Position numbers and translations under genes: made by a program
Shown here: one piece after another, positions 1 through 9,204 of the stretch
Numbering within the stretch: position 1 is the first letter of the stretch
Layout: every line of letters starts with the position of its first letter
Source: Nocardia macrotermitis
GTDB lineage: Bacteria; Actinomycetota; Actinomycetes; Mycobacteriales; Mycobacteriaceae
NCBI RefSeq assembly: GCF_009604405.1
Contig: NZ_WEGK01000002.1
Coordinates: 496,001-560,000 of the forward strand
Direction of reading: 5' to 3'
DNA length: 64,000 bases
Notes under the pieces: generated by a model
What the model was told of the DNA's origin: nothing
Databases searched by the model: none
What the model saw: the letters and a program-made list of their open reading frames with translations, nothing else

Positions 1-2173
1 GTTCAGTGAGCTGGCGGCGGCGGGGCTGACGCAGGTTCCGGGCAACACCTTCTCCTTCTACGACCACGTGCTGGACAACGCGCTGCTGTTCGGCGCGGTG
101 CCCCAGCGGTTCGAGCCGTATCGAGAAGCCTTGCACCCCTTGGACTTCTACTTCCTGATGGCTCGCGGCCGACCGGATCTGCCGCCGCTCGAGCTGGTGC
201 GTTTCTTCGGCACCAACTACCACTACCGGCAGCCCGAACTCGACGCCGACACCGAATTCTCGCTGCACCCCGAGGCCCTGCTGGACGAATTCGACCGGGC
301 GATGGCGCGCGGTATCGAACTGCGGCCGGTGGTGCTGGGTCCGATGTCGCTGCTGCTGCTGTCCAAGGCGGGGCAGGTGCCGGGCGAGACCGAATTCGAT
401 CGGCTGAGCCTGCTGGACAAGCTGCTGCCGGTGTACGAGGAACTGTTCGAGATGCTCGCCAAGCGCGGGTCGACCTGCGTGCAGTTGGACGAGCCGTGCT
501 TCACCGGCGATCGCAGCCCGGCCGAGTTGGCCGCGTTCCTGCACACGTATCAGCGACTGTCCACCGCGCCGTTGCGCCCGCGCATCCTGGTCACCGGCCA
601 GTACGGCGATTTCGGTGAGGCGACCGCGATCCTGGCGCAGACCCAGGTGGAGGCGATCGGGCTGGACCTGGCCAGTCATCGGGTGCGGCCCGAGGAACTG
701 GCGAAGATTCCGGGGATCAAGCGCAAGCGGCTGTACGCGGGCGTGATCGGCGGCACCAATGTGTGGCGCGCGGACCGTCGGGTCACGCTGGATTATCTGA
801 ACGCGCTGTCGCAGGTGTGTCCGGATCTGGTGGTGTCCACCGGGACCACACTGCTGCACGTGCCCTACGACCTGCTGGTCGAATACGACATCGACGGCCC
901 GGTCGCGGATCGGCTCGCCTTCGCGAAACAGAAAGTGCTGGAAGTCGTTTCGCTCGCGAAGGCGCTCACCGAAGGCGGGGGCGGGCTTGCGGGAGGCGAG
1001 GCTGCGAAGTGGCAGGGTCGTCCGCGTGAAGTGCACTTCAAGCAGAAACACGCTGTGCGGCAACGGGTTTACGCGATCACGCCGGAAATGCGAGAGCGTG
1101 AGCCGTACGAGGTGCGCCGAGATGCCCAGCGCGACAAGCTGAATCTGCCGCCGGTGCCCTCCACGACACTGGGCTCCTTCCCGCAGACCGATGCCGTGCG
1201 TCAGGCGCGTTACGACCTGGGCCAGGGCAAACTGTCCTACGACGAGTACCGCAAGCGGATCGAATCGGAGATCGAGTCGACCATCCGGTTGCAGGAGGAC
1301 ATCGGCCTGGACGTGCTCGTGCACGGCGAGCACGAACGCAACGACATGATCCAGTACTTCGCCGAACTGCTGGACGGTTTCGCCACCACGCATTTCGGCT
1401 GGGTGCAGGTCTACGGTTCGCGCTGCGTGCGCCCGCCGGTGCTGTACGGCGACGTCGCGCGGCCCAAGCCGATGTCGGTGGAGTGGACCACCTACGCCCA
1501 GTCGCTCACCGACAAACCGGTGAAAGGCATTGTGACAGGGCCGGTTACGATGGTGGCGCGCTCGTTCGTGCGGCAGGATCAGCCGCTGTACGAGACGGCC
1601 GACCAAGTGGCCCTTGCCATTCGGGACGAGCTGGCCGATCTGGAGAATGCCGGAGTGTCGATCATCCAGGTCGACGAGCCGTCCATCCGGGAGCTGCTGC
1701 CGCTGCGCGAGGGGACCCAGAGCCGGGAGTACCTGCGCTGGGCGGTGAACGCGTTCCGGCTGGCGACCTCGGGTGTGCGGGCGGAAACCCAGATCCACAC
1801 GCACATCGCGTATTCCGGTCGCGCCGAGATCGTCCGGGCGATCGAGGAACTGGACGCGGACGTCACGGCGGTCGTCGCCACCCGTTCGATCGAATGGGTG
1901 CTCAAGGCGCTGGCCGACGACACCGAGGAGGGCCACGGCCTCTCGCACGGCGTGGGACCCGGTGTGTACGAAAGCCGTTCGGCTCGTATCCCCGACATCG
2001 ACGAACTGGACGAACTCCTCACCGCGGCCGCGGCGGCCGTCACCCCCGAACGCCTGTGGGCGAATCCGGACGGCGGCCTCAAGACCCGGCACGGCTGGCA
2101 GCTCGAACCCGCGCTGCGCAATATGGTCGCCGCGGCGCGCCGTGTCCGTCGGCGGGCCGAAGCGCAGGGGTGA
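1..2173 (+). CDS. MetE-family protein (cobalamin-independent methionine synthase homologue), 5' end cut, zinc site degenerate
   Basis: The reading frame is open from base 2, so the true start lies upstream; about 30 N-terminal residues of a roughly 755-residue family are missing. Both MetE barrels are present. Substrate motifs are kept: LGSFPQT near 1170, HGE followed by ERNDM near 1318, GSRCVRPP near 1425 and VDEP near 1670. In the family these hold homocysteine and folate. The zinc site is not kept. Canonical HTHxCYSE reads HTHIAYSG with Ala at 1808-1810, the conserved Glu of the SIEAxRS stretch is Val at 1874-1876, and NPDCGLKT is NPDGGLKT with Gly at 2072-2074. Only one histidine ligand remains. 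Homology is certain, but methionine synthase activity is doubtful. It may be a paralogue with other chemistry, so no symbol is given. Confidence 0.9.
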   Translation, partial: FSELAAAGLTQVPGNTFSFYDHVLDNALLFGAVPQRFEPYREALHPLDFYFLMARGRPDLPPLELVRFFGTNYHYRQPELDADTEFSLHPEALLDEFDRAMARGIELRPVVLGPMSLLLLSKAGQVPGETEFDRLSLLDKLLPVYEELFEMLAKRGSTCVQLDEPCFTGDRSPAELAAFLHTYQRLSTAPLRPRILVTGQYGDFGEATAILAQTQVEAIGLDLASHRVRPEELAKIPGIKRKRLYAGVIGGTNVWRADRRVTLDYLNALSQVCPDLVVSTGTTLLHVPYDLLVEYDIDGPVADRLAFAKQKVLEVVSLAKALTEGGGGLAGGEAAKWQGRPREVHFKQKHAVRQRVYAITPEMREREPYEVRRDAQRDKLNLPPVPSTTLGSFPQTDAVRQARYDLGQGKLSYDEYRKRIESEIESTIRLQEDIGLDVLVHGEHERNDMIQYFAELLDGFATTHFGWVQVYGSRCVRPPVLYGDVARPKPMSVEWTTYAQSLTDKPVKGIVTGPVTMVARSFVRQDQPLYETADQVALAIRDELADLENAGVSIIQVDEPSIRELLPLREGTQSREYLRWAVNAFRLATSGVRAETQIHTHIAYSGRAEIVRAIEELDADVTAVVATRSIEWVLKALADDTEEGHGLSHGVGPGVYESRSARIPDIDELDELLTAAAAAVTPERLWANPDGGLKTRHGWQLEPALRNMVAAARRVRRRAEAQG

Positions 2174-2270
2174 GCTGCGGGGTTGCCCGCATCGGCCGCC
2201 CCCGGGTTCCGTTCGCTCGCCCGGTCGGGTTAGCTGTGTGGGAACTACTGTTTTCAGACCAGGAGATCCC

Positions 2271-2468
2271 ATGGGAATGTTCGACAAGTTCAAGGATGTG
2301 GCCGAGAAGGCCGTGGATGCGGCCGGACAGCACGCCGACAAGCTCGATCCGCTGATCGAGAAGGCCGGTGACGCCGTCGATCAGAAGACCGGTGGCAAGT
2401 TCTCCGGTCAGGTCGACGCGGCCCAGGAGGCGGCGAAGAAGGCACTGCGCGAGAAGGCCGGCGAATAG
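2271..2468 (+). CDS. MT0933/Rv0909-type antitoxin family small protein
   Basis: A 65-residue, charged, all-helical protein (starts MGMFDKFKDVAEKAVDAAG, rich in Ala, Lys, Asp and Gln) of the kind grouped in the MT0933 antitoxin family. The ATG is preceded by AGGAG at a good distance, and a strong hairpin lies just after the stop, so it is probably transcribed alone. In M. tuberculosis the related Rv0909 sits beside an SRPBCC-fold partner, Rv0910. No such partner is next to it here, so a toxin-antitoxin role cannot be inferred from context. It could equally be a small stress-type helical protein. Confidence 0.75.
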   Translation: MGMFDKFKDVAEKAVDAAGQHADKLDPLIEKAGDAVDQKTGGKFSGQVDAAQEAAKKALREKAGE

Positions 2469-2481
2469 GCTTTCGACCTGG

Positions 2482-2514
2482 GCTGTGGGGCGATGCGCGG
2501 CATCGCCCCACAGC
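2482..2514 (+). terminator. strong hairpin terminator after the antitoxin-like gene
   Basis: A 15-bp perfect inverted repeat, arms at 2482-2496 and 2500-2514, with a 3-nt GCG loop. It starts 14 bases after the stop at 2468. There is no T-run, which is common for actinobacterial terminators. Confidence 0.75.
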
Positions 2515-2608
2515 TGTGTCAGCGGTCGCCTCCGCGAAATTCGGCGGGTCCGGCCCTACGATCTGTGGGATGTCCTGTGACTTCGCACCGCCGCGGAGGA
2601 AGCATCGG

Positions 2609-3514
2609 ATGCGCTCATCCGGTGTCTTCCTGGCCGTTCTGGTTCTGTATGCGATGCTCGGATTCGGTGGACCGGCCGCGAACGCGGCACCTGTACTCGA
2701 CGGCAGTGTGGCACCGCCCGGCGCGAACGACTGGCGGTGCAGGCCCTCGGCGGCGCATCCCGATCCGGTCGTCCTGATCCACGGCACCTGGGGTAACCAG
2801 GACAACTGGAACCGGCTCGCACCGGCCCTGAAGGCCCAGGGCTACTGCGTGTACGCCCTCAACTACGGCAAGGACGCCACGAGTTTGCTCGGCCGGATGC
2901 CGGGGATCTACGGCACCGGCGATATCGGTCGTTCAGCGGTGCAGCTGGCGAATTTCGTCGGTCGGGTCCGGGCCGCGACGTCGGCGGCACACGTGGATCT
3001 GGTGGCGCATTCGCAGGGCGGGGTGGTGGCCCGGCAGTATTTGCGGTTCGCCGGTGGCGCCGACGCGGCCGATCCGCGCCGCGACGTGGTGCGCCGACTG
3101 GTGACCCTGGGCGCGACCAACCACGGTTCGACCTCGGTCCTGCTGGGTTATCCGCTGGACACCGCGAGTGCGGCGGGCCCGGTGGCCGGTGCGGTGAGCA
3201 GCGTGCTCGGCATCTCGGCGGTGCAGCAGATCACCGGCAGTAAATTCCTGACCCGCCTCAACGCGGGCGGCGATACCGTGCCCGGCGTCGATTACACGGT
3301 CATTGCGACCCGCATGGACGATACGACCACGCCCCCGGAATCGACGTTCCTGCGCGCGGGCCCCGAAGCGGCGGTCGACAATATCTGGGTGCAGACCGCA
3401 TGCGCCGGAGCGGCTGTCACGCACGTCGGATTTCCCCGCTCGCCGATTGCGATCCAACTCGTGCTGCGGGCATTGGATCCGTCGTATCGCGGCCGGGTCT
3501 GCGGACATCGATAG
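2609..3514 (+). CDS. secreted lipase/esterase, alpha/beta hydrolase (lipase class 2 type)
   Basis: A 301-residue exported hydrolase. The N-terminus is a signal peptide: MRSS, a hydrophobic stretch, then cleavage near PAANAAP. The mature part begins with LIHGTW, the oxyanion-hole region of bacterial lipases. AHSQGG around residue 138 carries the nucleophilic serine. Two cysteine pairs may form disulphides. The ATG at 2609 is chosen because GAGGAAG lies six bases upstream and the signal peptide starts there; earlier in-frame starts at 2516 and 2570 would put charged sequence before it. Substrate is unknown; family members hydrolyse acylglycerols or other esters outside the cell. It converges with the next gene across a shared hairpin. 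Confidence 0.85.
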   Translation: MRSSGVFLAVLVLYAMLGFGGPAANAAPVLDGSVAPPGANDWRCRPSAAHPDPVVLIHGTWGNQDNWNRLAPALKAQGYCVYALNYGKDATSLLGRMPGIYGTGDIGRSAVQLANFVGRVRAATSAAHVDLVAHSQGGVVARQYLRFAGGADAADPRRDVVRRLVTLGATNHGSTSVLLGYPLDTASAAGPVAGAVSSVLGISAVQQITGSKFLTRLNAGGDTVPGVDYTVIATRMDDTTTPPESTFLRAGPEAAVDNIWVQTACAGAAVTHVGFPRSPIAIQLVLRALDPSYRGRVCGHR

Positions 3515-3670
3515 TGCGATTTTCAGAGGTGATTTCGCTGTCCGGTCCGGACACGGAATTGCTGTCCGGTCCGGACGGTCCGTAGCGGAATTTCCATACC
3601 GGAATTTCGGGAAAGATGGAATCTCAACCATAGCGAATTATCTGATTTTCACATTTCCGGTTGACGCACG

Positions 3671-3705
3671 AACCGGGCCCGCGTATCGAATACGCGGGCC
3701 CGTTC
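3671..3705. terminator. bidirectional hairpin between convergent genes
   Basis: Arms CGGGCCCGCGTA at 3674-3685 and its exact complement at 3691-3702, loop TCGAA. Flanking GAA/TTC pairs extend the stem past one bulge. It lies between the convergent lipase and the secreted glycine-zipper gene and can serve both. Confidence 0.75.
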
Positions 3706-3723
3706 ATATCGTGTGATCAGTGG

Positions 3724-4350
3724 TTACCGGATGCCGGCGGCGGCCTTGACCGCGTTCAGGAACTCCTGGCCGCCCATCGCGTACCCACCGATACCGGCGC
3801 CGATGATGGCGCCCACCGGCGCGGTGATGATGCTGAAGATGCCGAAGCCCAGCAGGGCGCCCAGGGTGCCGCCGATGGCGCCGCCGAGCCAGATGCCCAG
3901 GGCGTTCTTCATCAGGATCGGGATCAGGTTGTTGATCGCGTTGACGTCCTTGACCTGCCCGATCTCCGCCGCGGCGACCTGCGGGGTCAGGGTCAGGGTG
4001 TGGCCGTCGGCGCTGATCCGCTGCGCGGCGCTGAAGGCGTGGCCGCCCAGGTTCCCGTGCAGCGAGATCTGATCCAGCGTGGCGCCGGTGCTGGACTTCA
4101 GGGCGACCGAGGAACCGTCCGCCGCGACCACGAAACGGCCGGCGTCGACGGTGGCGGTGATGGCCCGGTTCACCGGCGAGACCGAGGTCTTGTAGTTGAT
4201 TCCGTGGTCGACGCCCGAGGTCGCGTCATTGTGCGCCACCACGGCGGGCGCGGGCTGCGTGACGGCCGGCGCGGCATTCGCGGTGCCCGCGGCAATGCCG
4301 ACGGCGCTGATCGCCATGAGAACGATTCCGGTGAACTTTCCGAATTTCAT
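3724..4350 (-). CDS. secreted or membrane-associated glycine-zipper protein of unknown function
   Basis: A 208-residue protein starting MKFGKFTGIVLM with a signal peptide ending near TANAAP. The middle (about residues 45-130) is hydrophilic and probably beta-rich. The C-terminal third is hydrophobic and glycine-rich: LGGAIGGTLGALLGFGIFSI, then PVGAIIGAGIGGYAMGG. These GxxxG runs suggest membrane insertion or close helix packing. The ATG at 4350 has GGGAGGG upstream on the coding strand. Similar signal peptide plus glycine-zipper proteins are common and uncharacterised in Nocardia and Rhodococcus. No function is assigned. A possible promoter is listed separately. Confidence 0.75.
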   Translation of the reverse strand: MKFGKFTGIVLMAISAVGIAAGTANAAPAVTQPAPAVVAHNDATSGVDHGINYKTSVSPVNRAITATVDAGRFVVAADGSSVALKSSTGATLDQISLHGNLGGHAFSAAQRISADGHTLTLTPQVAAAEIGQVKDVNAINNLIPILMKNALGIWLGGAIGGTLGALLGFGIFSIITAPVGAIIGAGIGGYAMGGQEFLNAVKAAAGIR

Positions 4351-4455
4351 GCTGATTTCCCTCCCGACGCAGCGACACCCCACGGATTCCCCAAGATCTA
4401 AGGCTCCCCCATGCGAATCGCCAGTCAGCTGCTGTGTGCGAATCGAACGCATTAA

Positions 4456-4485
4456 TTAGTAGTGCAGGAATCGGGCGGGCGCAAA
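4456..4485 (-). promoter_or_regulatory. possible promoter for the glycine-zipper gene
   Basis: On the minus strand TTTGCG (4485-4480) is followed after 18 bases by TACTAA (4461-4456), resembling a SigA-type promoter about 105 bases before the start codon. The rest of 4351-4657 shows no gene or notable repeat. Assigned by eye only. Confidence 0.35.
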
Positions 4486-4657
4486 CCCAGTGATGAGCGT
4501 CACATCGGTATTGAATTACCGGGCCGTGATCGGTTATCGCGCGAGTGCGGAAACGAGCGGAAACGCGCGCGAGGGATAGCTGCGGAGTTGCAATAGGCGG
4601 CAGCGGGAATGCGGACCGGCCGAATCCGCGCGGCGCGGAATTCGACCGGTCCGGACA

Positions 4658-5710
4658 TCACATGGTGGCGGCGTCGATGACGAAGCGGTAGCGGACGTCG
4701 CTGGCCAGGACGCGTTCGTAGGCCGCGTCGATGCCGTCGGCGGAGATCACCTCGATATCCGCGCCGATGCCGTGTTCGGCGCAGAAATTCAGCATCTCCT
4801 GGGTCTGGGCGATGCCGCCGATCATCGAACCGGCCAGTGAACGCCGGAAATTCGCCAGCGTGAAGGGCTGGACCGACAGCGGCTTGTCGGGCAGGCCCAG
4901 GATGACCAGGGTGCCGTCCAGATTCAGCAGCCGCATGTAGTCGTCGATCGGCAGATTCGCCGAGACGGTGTTGACGATCAGATCGAAACGCGCACGCAGA
5001 TCCTTGAAGGTCTGCCGGTCGGAGGTCGCGTAGTAGTGCTGGGCGCCGAAGCGGCGGCCGTCCTCCTGTTTGCTCAGCGACTGGCTCAGCACCGTCACCT
5101 CGGCCCCGAGCGCCGCGGCGATTTTCACCCCGACGTGTCCCAGGCCGCCCATGCCGATGATGGCCACCTGTTTGCCCGGACCGGCGTTCCAGTGCCGCAG
5201 CGGCGAGTAGAGCGTGATCCCGGCGCACAGCAGCGGCGCGGCCACGTCCAGGCCGATGCCCTCGGGAATGGCGAGCACGAAATTCTCGGTCACCACGACC
5301 TGCGTGGAATATCCGCCGTAGGTGGTGCCGCCGGGCTGGAACTCCTCGGTGACGCCGGTGTTGTAGGTCATGGTGCCGCCGCCGGTGCAGTACTGCTCCT
5401 CACCGGCCAGGCACGACGCGCACTTCCCGCAGGAGTCGACCATGCAGCCGACGCCGACGCGGTCGCCGACCCGGTGCTTGGTCACCGCGGACCCGACCGC
5501 GGCGACGATGCCCGCGATCTCGTGTCCGGGGACGCAGGGGTAGCGGGTGCGATGCCATTCGTTGCGGGCGGTGTGGATGTCCGAGTGGCAGATGCCCGCG
5601 TATTTGATGTCGATGAGCACATCGTGCGGGCCCAGGTCACGTCGTTCGATCGAGGTCTTCTCGAACCGACCGTCGGGGGTGGTCAAAGCGTATGCCGCGG
5701 CAGTGGTCAT
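4658..5710 (-). CDS. NAD(P)-dependent zinc alcohol dehydrogenase (cinnamyl-type MDR, AdhC-like)
   Basis: A 350-residue medium-chain dehydrogenase/reductase. The catalytic zinc site is visible in CGICHSDIH and GHE, and the structural zinc site in the CGKCASC...QYC cluster around residues 100-115. The Rossmann motif [11 protein letters not shown] follows near 180. The family interconverts alcohols and aldehydes using NADP(H) in the cytosol; the closest mycobacterial relative I know is AdhC. The physiological substrate cannot be read from the sequence. An AGGAG lies about 13 bases before the ATG, a little far, but no better in-frame start is present. It is divergent from the ZIP transporter gene. 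Confidence 0.88.
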   Translation of the reverse strand: MTTAAAYALTTPDGRFEKTSIERRDLGPHDVLIDIKYAGICHSDIHTARNEWHRTRYPCVPGHEIAGIVAAVGSAVTKHRVGDRVGVGCMVDSCGKCASCLAGEEQYCTGGGTMTYNTGVTEEFQPGGTTYGGYSTQVVVTENFVLAIPEGIGLDVAAPLLCAGITLYSPLRHWNAGPGKQVAIIGMGGLGHVGVKIAAALGAEVTVLSQSLSKQEDGRRFGAQHYYATSDRQTFKDLRARFDLIVNTVSANLPIDDYMRLLNLDGTLVILGLPDKPLSVQPFTLANFRRSLAGSMIGGIAQTQEMLNFCAEHGIGADIEVISADGIDAAYERVLASDVRYRFVIDAATM

Positions 5711-5811
5711 GAATGTATGCCTACTCCTGCATTCTTAGCTTTGCAAAACGTCGCCGAACTCGCCGGTAGCATCTGCGCGCGCCCCGCTCACACATGCCAC
5801 ATGCTGGACCG

Positions 5812-6546
5812 ATGGCGATCCTGGTGGCGTTGATATCGATGTGTTCGACGCTGATCGGCGGCCTGGTCGCGGTGCGGATCGGCGATCGCAAACACGCGAT
5901 TCTGGGGCTCGCGGCGGGCGTCATGCTGGGGGTGGTGCCGTTCGATCTGCTGCCCGAGGCGCTCGAACAGACCCCGCAGTCCGTCGCGGGCGTGCCGATC
6001 GCGCTGGTGGCCGCCGTGGTCGGCTTCCTGACCATCCACATCATCGAGCGCGCGGTGGCCATCCACACCGCGCACGAGGTCGAATTCGGTACGCACACAC
6101 ACGGTTTCGAGTCGGTGGGGTTGCTCGCGGCGGGCGGACTGGTCTTCCACAGCACCCTGGACGGCCTCGGCATCGGCCTGAGTTTCCAGGCCGGAACCGG
6201 CGTGGGGACCGCGGTGGCGATCGCGGTGATCTGCCACGATTTCGCCGACGGCTTCAACACCTTCACCATCACCACCCTCTACGGCAACGCCCGCCGCCGC
6301 GCCCTGCTGCTGCTCGCCCTGGATGCGCTGGCTCCCGTGGTCGGCGCGACCATCGGCACCCTCGTCCACGTCCCGCAGGAGGCGACCGGCCTGTATCTCG
6401 GCTACTTCGCCGGATTCCTGCTCTACCTGGCCACCGCCGACATCCTGCCCGAGGCGCACGCCGGGCATCCGTCCCGCCTGACGCTGCTGTGCACCGTCGC
6501 GGGCACGGGTTTCATGTTCGGCGTCGCGGTGCTGAATCACCAATGA
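5812..6546 (+). CDS. ZIP-family metal transporter
   Basis: A 244-residue membrane protein with about eight hydrophobic segments. The two metal-binding helices are recognisable: HSTLDGLGIG near residue 116 and HDFADGFNT near 143, matching the HxxxDG-type TM4 and TM5 signatures. A short His/Glu/Thr loop (FGTHTHGFES) precedes TM4, as expected for the variable cytosolic loop. ZIP proteins bring zinc, iron or manganese into the cytosol. The start at 5812 places the first helix at the N-terminus; another ATG 18 bases upstream is possible. A hairpin follows the stop. Confidence 0.88.
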   Translation: MAILVALISMCSTLIGGLVAVRIGDRKHAILGLAAGVMLGVVPFDLLPEALEQTPQSVAGVPIALVAAVVGFLTIHIIERAVAIHTAHEVEFGTHTHGFESVGLLAAGGLVFHSTLDGLGIGLSFQAGTGVGTAVAIAVICHDFADGFNTFTITTLYGNARRRALLLLALDALAPVVGATIGTLVHVPQEATGLYLGYFAGFLLYLATADILPEAHAGHPSRLTLLCTVAGTGFMFGVAVLNHQ

Positions 6547-6550
6547 GCCC

Positions 6551-6580
6551 GATCACCGATGAGCCGAATCACCGGTGATC
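6551..6580 (+). terminator. hairpin after the ZIP gene
   Basis: Arms GATCACCG at 6551-6558 and CGGTGATC at 6573-6580 with a 14-nt loop, starting four bases after the ZIP stop codon. No T-run. The stem is moderate. Confidence 0.45.
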
Positions 6581-6699
6581 GGAGGTTTCCCGGCCCGAAT
6601 CCGGTTGGGCCGCAGCGAAGCCGCGCCGTGGAACCGGCGGCGAAAATATACTGATACAAACGCCGACGCCTCACGGGCGCGCACGAGGCGGGAGTGTCG

Positions 6700-7830
6700 A
6701 TGTCCGACGAGCGGCCGCAGGACGATGGTTCCGGGAATTTCGATGCCTCCACGCGGGTCGGCAGGACCGGCCGCACCGCCGCGGGGGTGCTGGTCGTGCT
6801 GCTCGCGGTGGCCGTCGTGCTGGGCTTGCAGGGCGGGCTGCCGCACTGGCTGACCGGTTCGACCGCTACCGAGACAACCGAGGTCTCGCCGCCGCTGCCG
6901 CCGCTGGATCCGGTCGCGATAGCCCGCACGGTCGAACCGGAACTGGTGAACATCAACGTCTCGATCGAGCCGACCGGCATGGGCGCGGCGGGTTCGGGCA
7001 TCGTGCTGTCCGCCGCAGGCGAGGTGCTGACCAGCCATCACGTGGTGAAGGGCGCCGAGGTCATCACCGTCGCCGATGTGGGCACCGGCGGGCAGTTCCC
7101 GGCGACCGTGCTGGGTTACGACAGCAGCGCCGATATCGCCCTGCTCTCGCTGACCGGGGCCGGGGGACTGCCGAGCGTCCGGCTGGGCAACTCGTCCGCG
7201 CTGCGGCCCGGCGATCAGATCATGGCCATCGGAAATGCCGGCGGCACCGGACATCCCACCGCCGAACCGGGCACCGTGACCTCGCTGAACACCTCGATCG
7301 TCGCGCGGGACGCCGCCGATCTGAGCCGCAAGGCACTCACCGGAATGCTCGAACTCGACGCGCCCGTGGCGTCCGGGCAGTCCGGCGGCGCGGTGGTGGA
7401 TCGGACCGGCGCGGTCGTCGGGGTGGTGACCGCGGCGTCGGGGGAGCCGACCAGAACCGACGGGCGCGCCACCGGTTATGCGGTGCCGATCGATCGGGCG
7501 ATGGAGATCGTGCGGCAGATCCGTTCGGGCACTCCGACCGACACCGTGCACATCGGCCCGACCGCGACCCTGGGCGTGCTGACCTCGGACGCGGCCACCG
7601 GCGGCGCCCGCGTCGACGTGAGCGTCTACGGTATGCCCGCCTACGCGGCCGGACTCACCGCGGGCGAGGTGATCACCGCCGTCGACGGCCGCCCGATCTC
7701 CTCGGCGAAAACCCTGAAATCCGTGCTCAACGTCCGCAAACCGGCGGATACGGTGCGCCTGGCGCTGACCGAACCGGACGGCTCGCGACGTGAGGTCGCC
7801 GTCGTGCTGGCCTCGGGCCCGCCCAACTGA
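6700..7830 (+). CDS. membrane-anchored HtrA/DegP-like serine protease with C-terminal PDZ domain
   Basis: A 376-residue protein with a short cytoplasmic N-terminus, one transmembrane helix (about residues 28-48), a Pro-rich linker and a trypsin-like domain. The catalytic triad is visible: His in TSHHVV, Asp in SADIAL and Ser in SGQSGGAV. The last ~90 residues form a PDZ domain containing GLTAGEVITAVDG. The layout matches actinobacterial S1C proteases of the PepD/HtrA group, which process or degrade misfolded envelope proteins. The ATG at 6700 has GGGAG five bases upstream; a GTG two codons earlier is the alternative. It converges with the VKOR/DsbA operon across only 19 bases. Confidence 0.88.
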   Translation: MSDERPQDDGSGNFDASTRVGRTGRTAAGVLVVLLAVAVVLGLQGGLPHWLTGSTATETTEVSPPLPPLDPVAIARTVEPELVNINVSIEPTGMGAAGSGIVLSAAGEVLTSHHVVKGAEVITVADVGTGGQFPATVLGYDSSADIALLSLTGAGGLPSVRLGNSSALRPGDQIMAIGNAGGTGHPTAEPGTVTSLNTSIVARDAADLSRKALTGMLELDAPVASGQSGGAVVDRTGAVVGVVTAASGEPTRTDGRATGYAVPIDRAMEIVRQIRSGTPTDTVHIGPTATLGVLTSDAATGGARVDVSVYGMPAYAAGLTAGEVITAVDGRPISSAKTLKSVLNVRKPADTVRLALTEPDGSRREVAVVLASGPPN

Positions 7831-7849
7831 AAGTCGTTGCGGGACAAGC

Positions 7850-8416
7850 TCACAGCAGCGAGGTCCAGTACGTCTGGAAACGCAGGAACACCATCACCAG
7901 CACGACCGCGTAGAACACGATCACGAACGTCCAACGCCATTCGACCAGGATGCGCACCGCACCCCGCGCGTTACCCCAGATCTGTTTGGTGACCGCGGCC
8001 AGCAGAATCGGCGTGAACGCCCACACCACCATGCAGTACGGGCACAGCGCGCCGATCCGGTACAGCGTGTGGAAGATCAGCCAGCAGATGAACACCACGC
8101 CCGCGACCAGGCCGAGCCACAGCCCGCCCCAGAACCAGCGCGGCAGCGCCACACCCGCGACCGCGAGCACGGCCATGGTCACCGCGACCGAGAACCCGAC
8201 CACGCCGATGATCGGATTCGGGAATCCGAACACGTGCGCTTCCTTGGACGCCATCACCGATCCGCACGCGATGATCGGGTTGATGTTGCAGGACGGCACG
8301 TAGGCCGGATTCATCAGCAGCTTGAAATCGTCGATCGTCAGCACGATCGAGGAGATCCAGCCCGCGACGGTGCCGACCAGCAGCAGCCACGCGGTGCGCG
8401 GGGGTACGGCGGTCAC
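7850..8416 (-). CDS. vitamin K epoxide reductase (VKOR) family protein
   Basis: A 188-residue protein with about five transmembrane helices. The cysteines expected of bacterial VKOR are present: a loop pair Cys43 and Cys51, and the redox motif CPYC at 125-128. In actinobacteria VKOR replaces DsbB, reoxidising a DsbA-like partner and passing electrons to menaquinone. The start codon overlaps the stop of the upstream DsbA-like gene by four bases (ATGA), so the two form one operon and probably one disulphide-forming pathway. Confidence 0.92.
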   Translation of the reverse strand: MTAVPPRTAWLLLVGTVAGWISSIVLTIDDFKLLMNPAYVPSCNINPIIACGSVMASKEAHVFGFPNPIIGVVGFSVAVTMAVLAVAGVALPRWFWGGLWLGLVAGVVFICWLIFHTLYRIGALCPYCMVVWAFTPILLAAVTKQIWGNARGAVRILVEWRWTFVIVFYAVVLVMVFLRFQTYWTSLL

Positions 8417-9204
8417 TTGAGCGCGGCCTCGATCGGGGCCTTCATCCCGTCGGTGGTGAACAGCGCGTTCTGGGTCTGCACCTTGGTGTCGTTCACGAAG
8501 ACGGTCGGGGTGCCGTTGATGCCGGTGGCGAACACCGCCTGGGTGGTCTTCTGCACGTAGGCGTCGTATTTGTCATCGGTGATGCATTTGGCCACCGACG
8601 GATCGGTGATTCCGGCGGCCGTGGCGATCTGGATGATCTTGCTGTCCGGCAGGCCGCCCGCGCCCTCCTCGGGCTGCTGCTGGTACATCGCGCTGAGCCA
8701 CGCCTGGAACTTGGACGGGTCGGCGTCGGCGACGCAGTAGGCGGCGTTCGCGCCGCGCGAGGAGTAGCGGGAGCCGCCGGAATTCTGGTCCAGGAAGGAG
8801 ATGACGTTGTATTCGACGGCGATGTTGCCGCTGTTCACCTCGTCGGTGAGGACCTGGCCGTTGGATGCCTCGAACTGCTTGCAGACCGGGCACTGCATAT
8901 CGGCGACCACGCGGACGGTGGCCTTGGCGCCGGGCTTGGCGATGCGGATCGCGCCCTTGTCGGTGATCGAACCGGTCAGGCCGTCGGCGGTGGCGGCCGC
9001 GGTGACGGTCGGGCGGTTGGCGGCGTCGCGCTTCACATTGTTCGAATGTTTGACCGCGATGCTGATGCCGATGGCGGCGATGAGCGCGAGCAGGACGACC
9101 GCGACGGCGACCTGGATCAGGATCGTGCGGGAACGATCGCCACCCTTCACCGCGGCGAGTGAGTTCTTACCACGCGGATTCTTGCTCACCTCGGAGTTCA
9201 CCAC
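8413..9204 (-). CDS. DsbA-like membrane-anchored thiol-disulphide oxidoreductase
   Basis: A 263-residue protein with a basic N-terminus, one transmembrane helix (about residues 28-50) and an extracytoplasmic thioredoxin-fold domain. The active site is CPVC at residues 105-108, with the cis-proline loop GTPTVF near the C-terminus. Two more cysteines (near 152 and 204) resemble the structural disulphide of mycobacterial DsbA. It should oxidise exported proteins and be recycled by the overlapping VKOR gene. The start is the first of two consecutive GTG codons; AGGA lies five bases before it. Confidence 0.92.
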   Translation of the reverse strand: MVNSEVSKNPRGKNSLAAVKGGDRSRTILIQVAVAVVLLALIAAIGISIAVKHSNNVKRDAANRPTVTAAATADGLTGSITDKGAIRIAKPGAKATVRVVADMQCPVCKQFEASNGQVLTDEVNSGNIAVEYNVISFLDQNSGGSRYSSRGANAAYCVADADPSKFQAWLSAMYQQQPEEGAGGLPDSKIIQIATAAGITDPSVAKCITDDKYDAYVQKTTQAVFATGINGTPTVFVNDTKVQTQNALFTTDGMKAPIEAALK

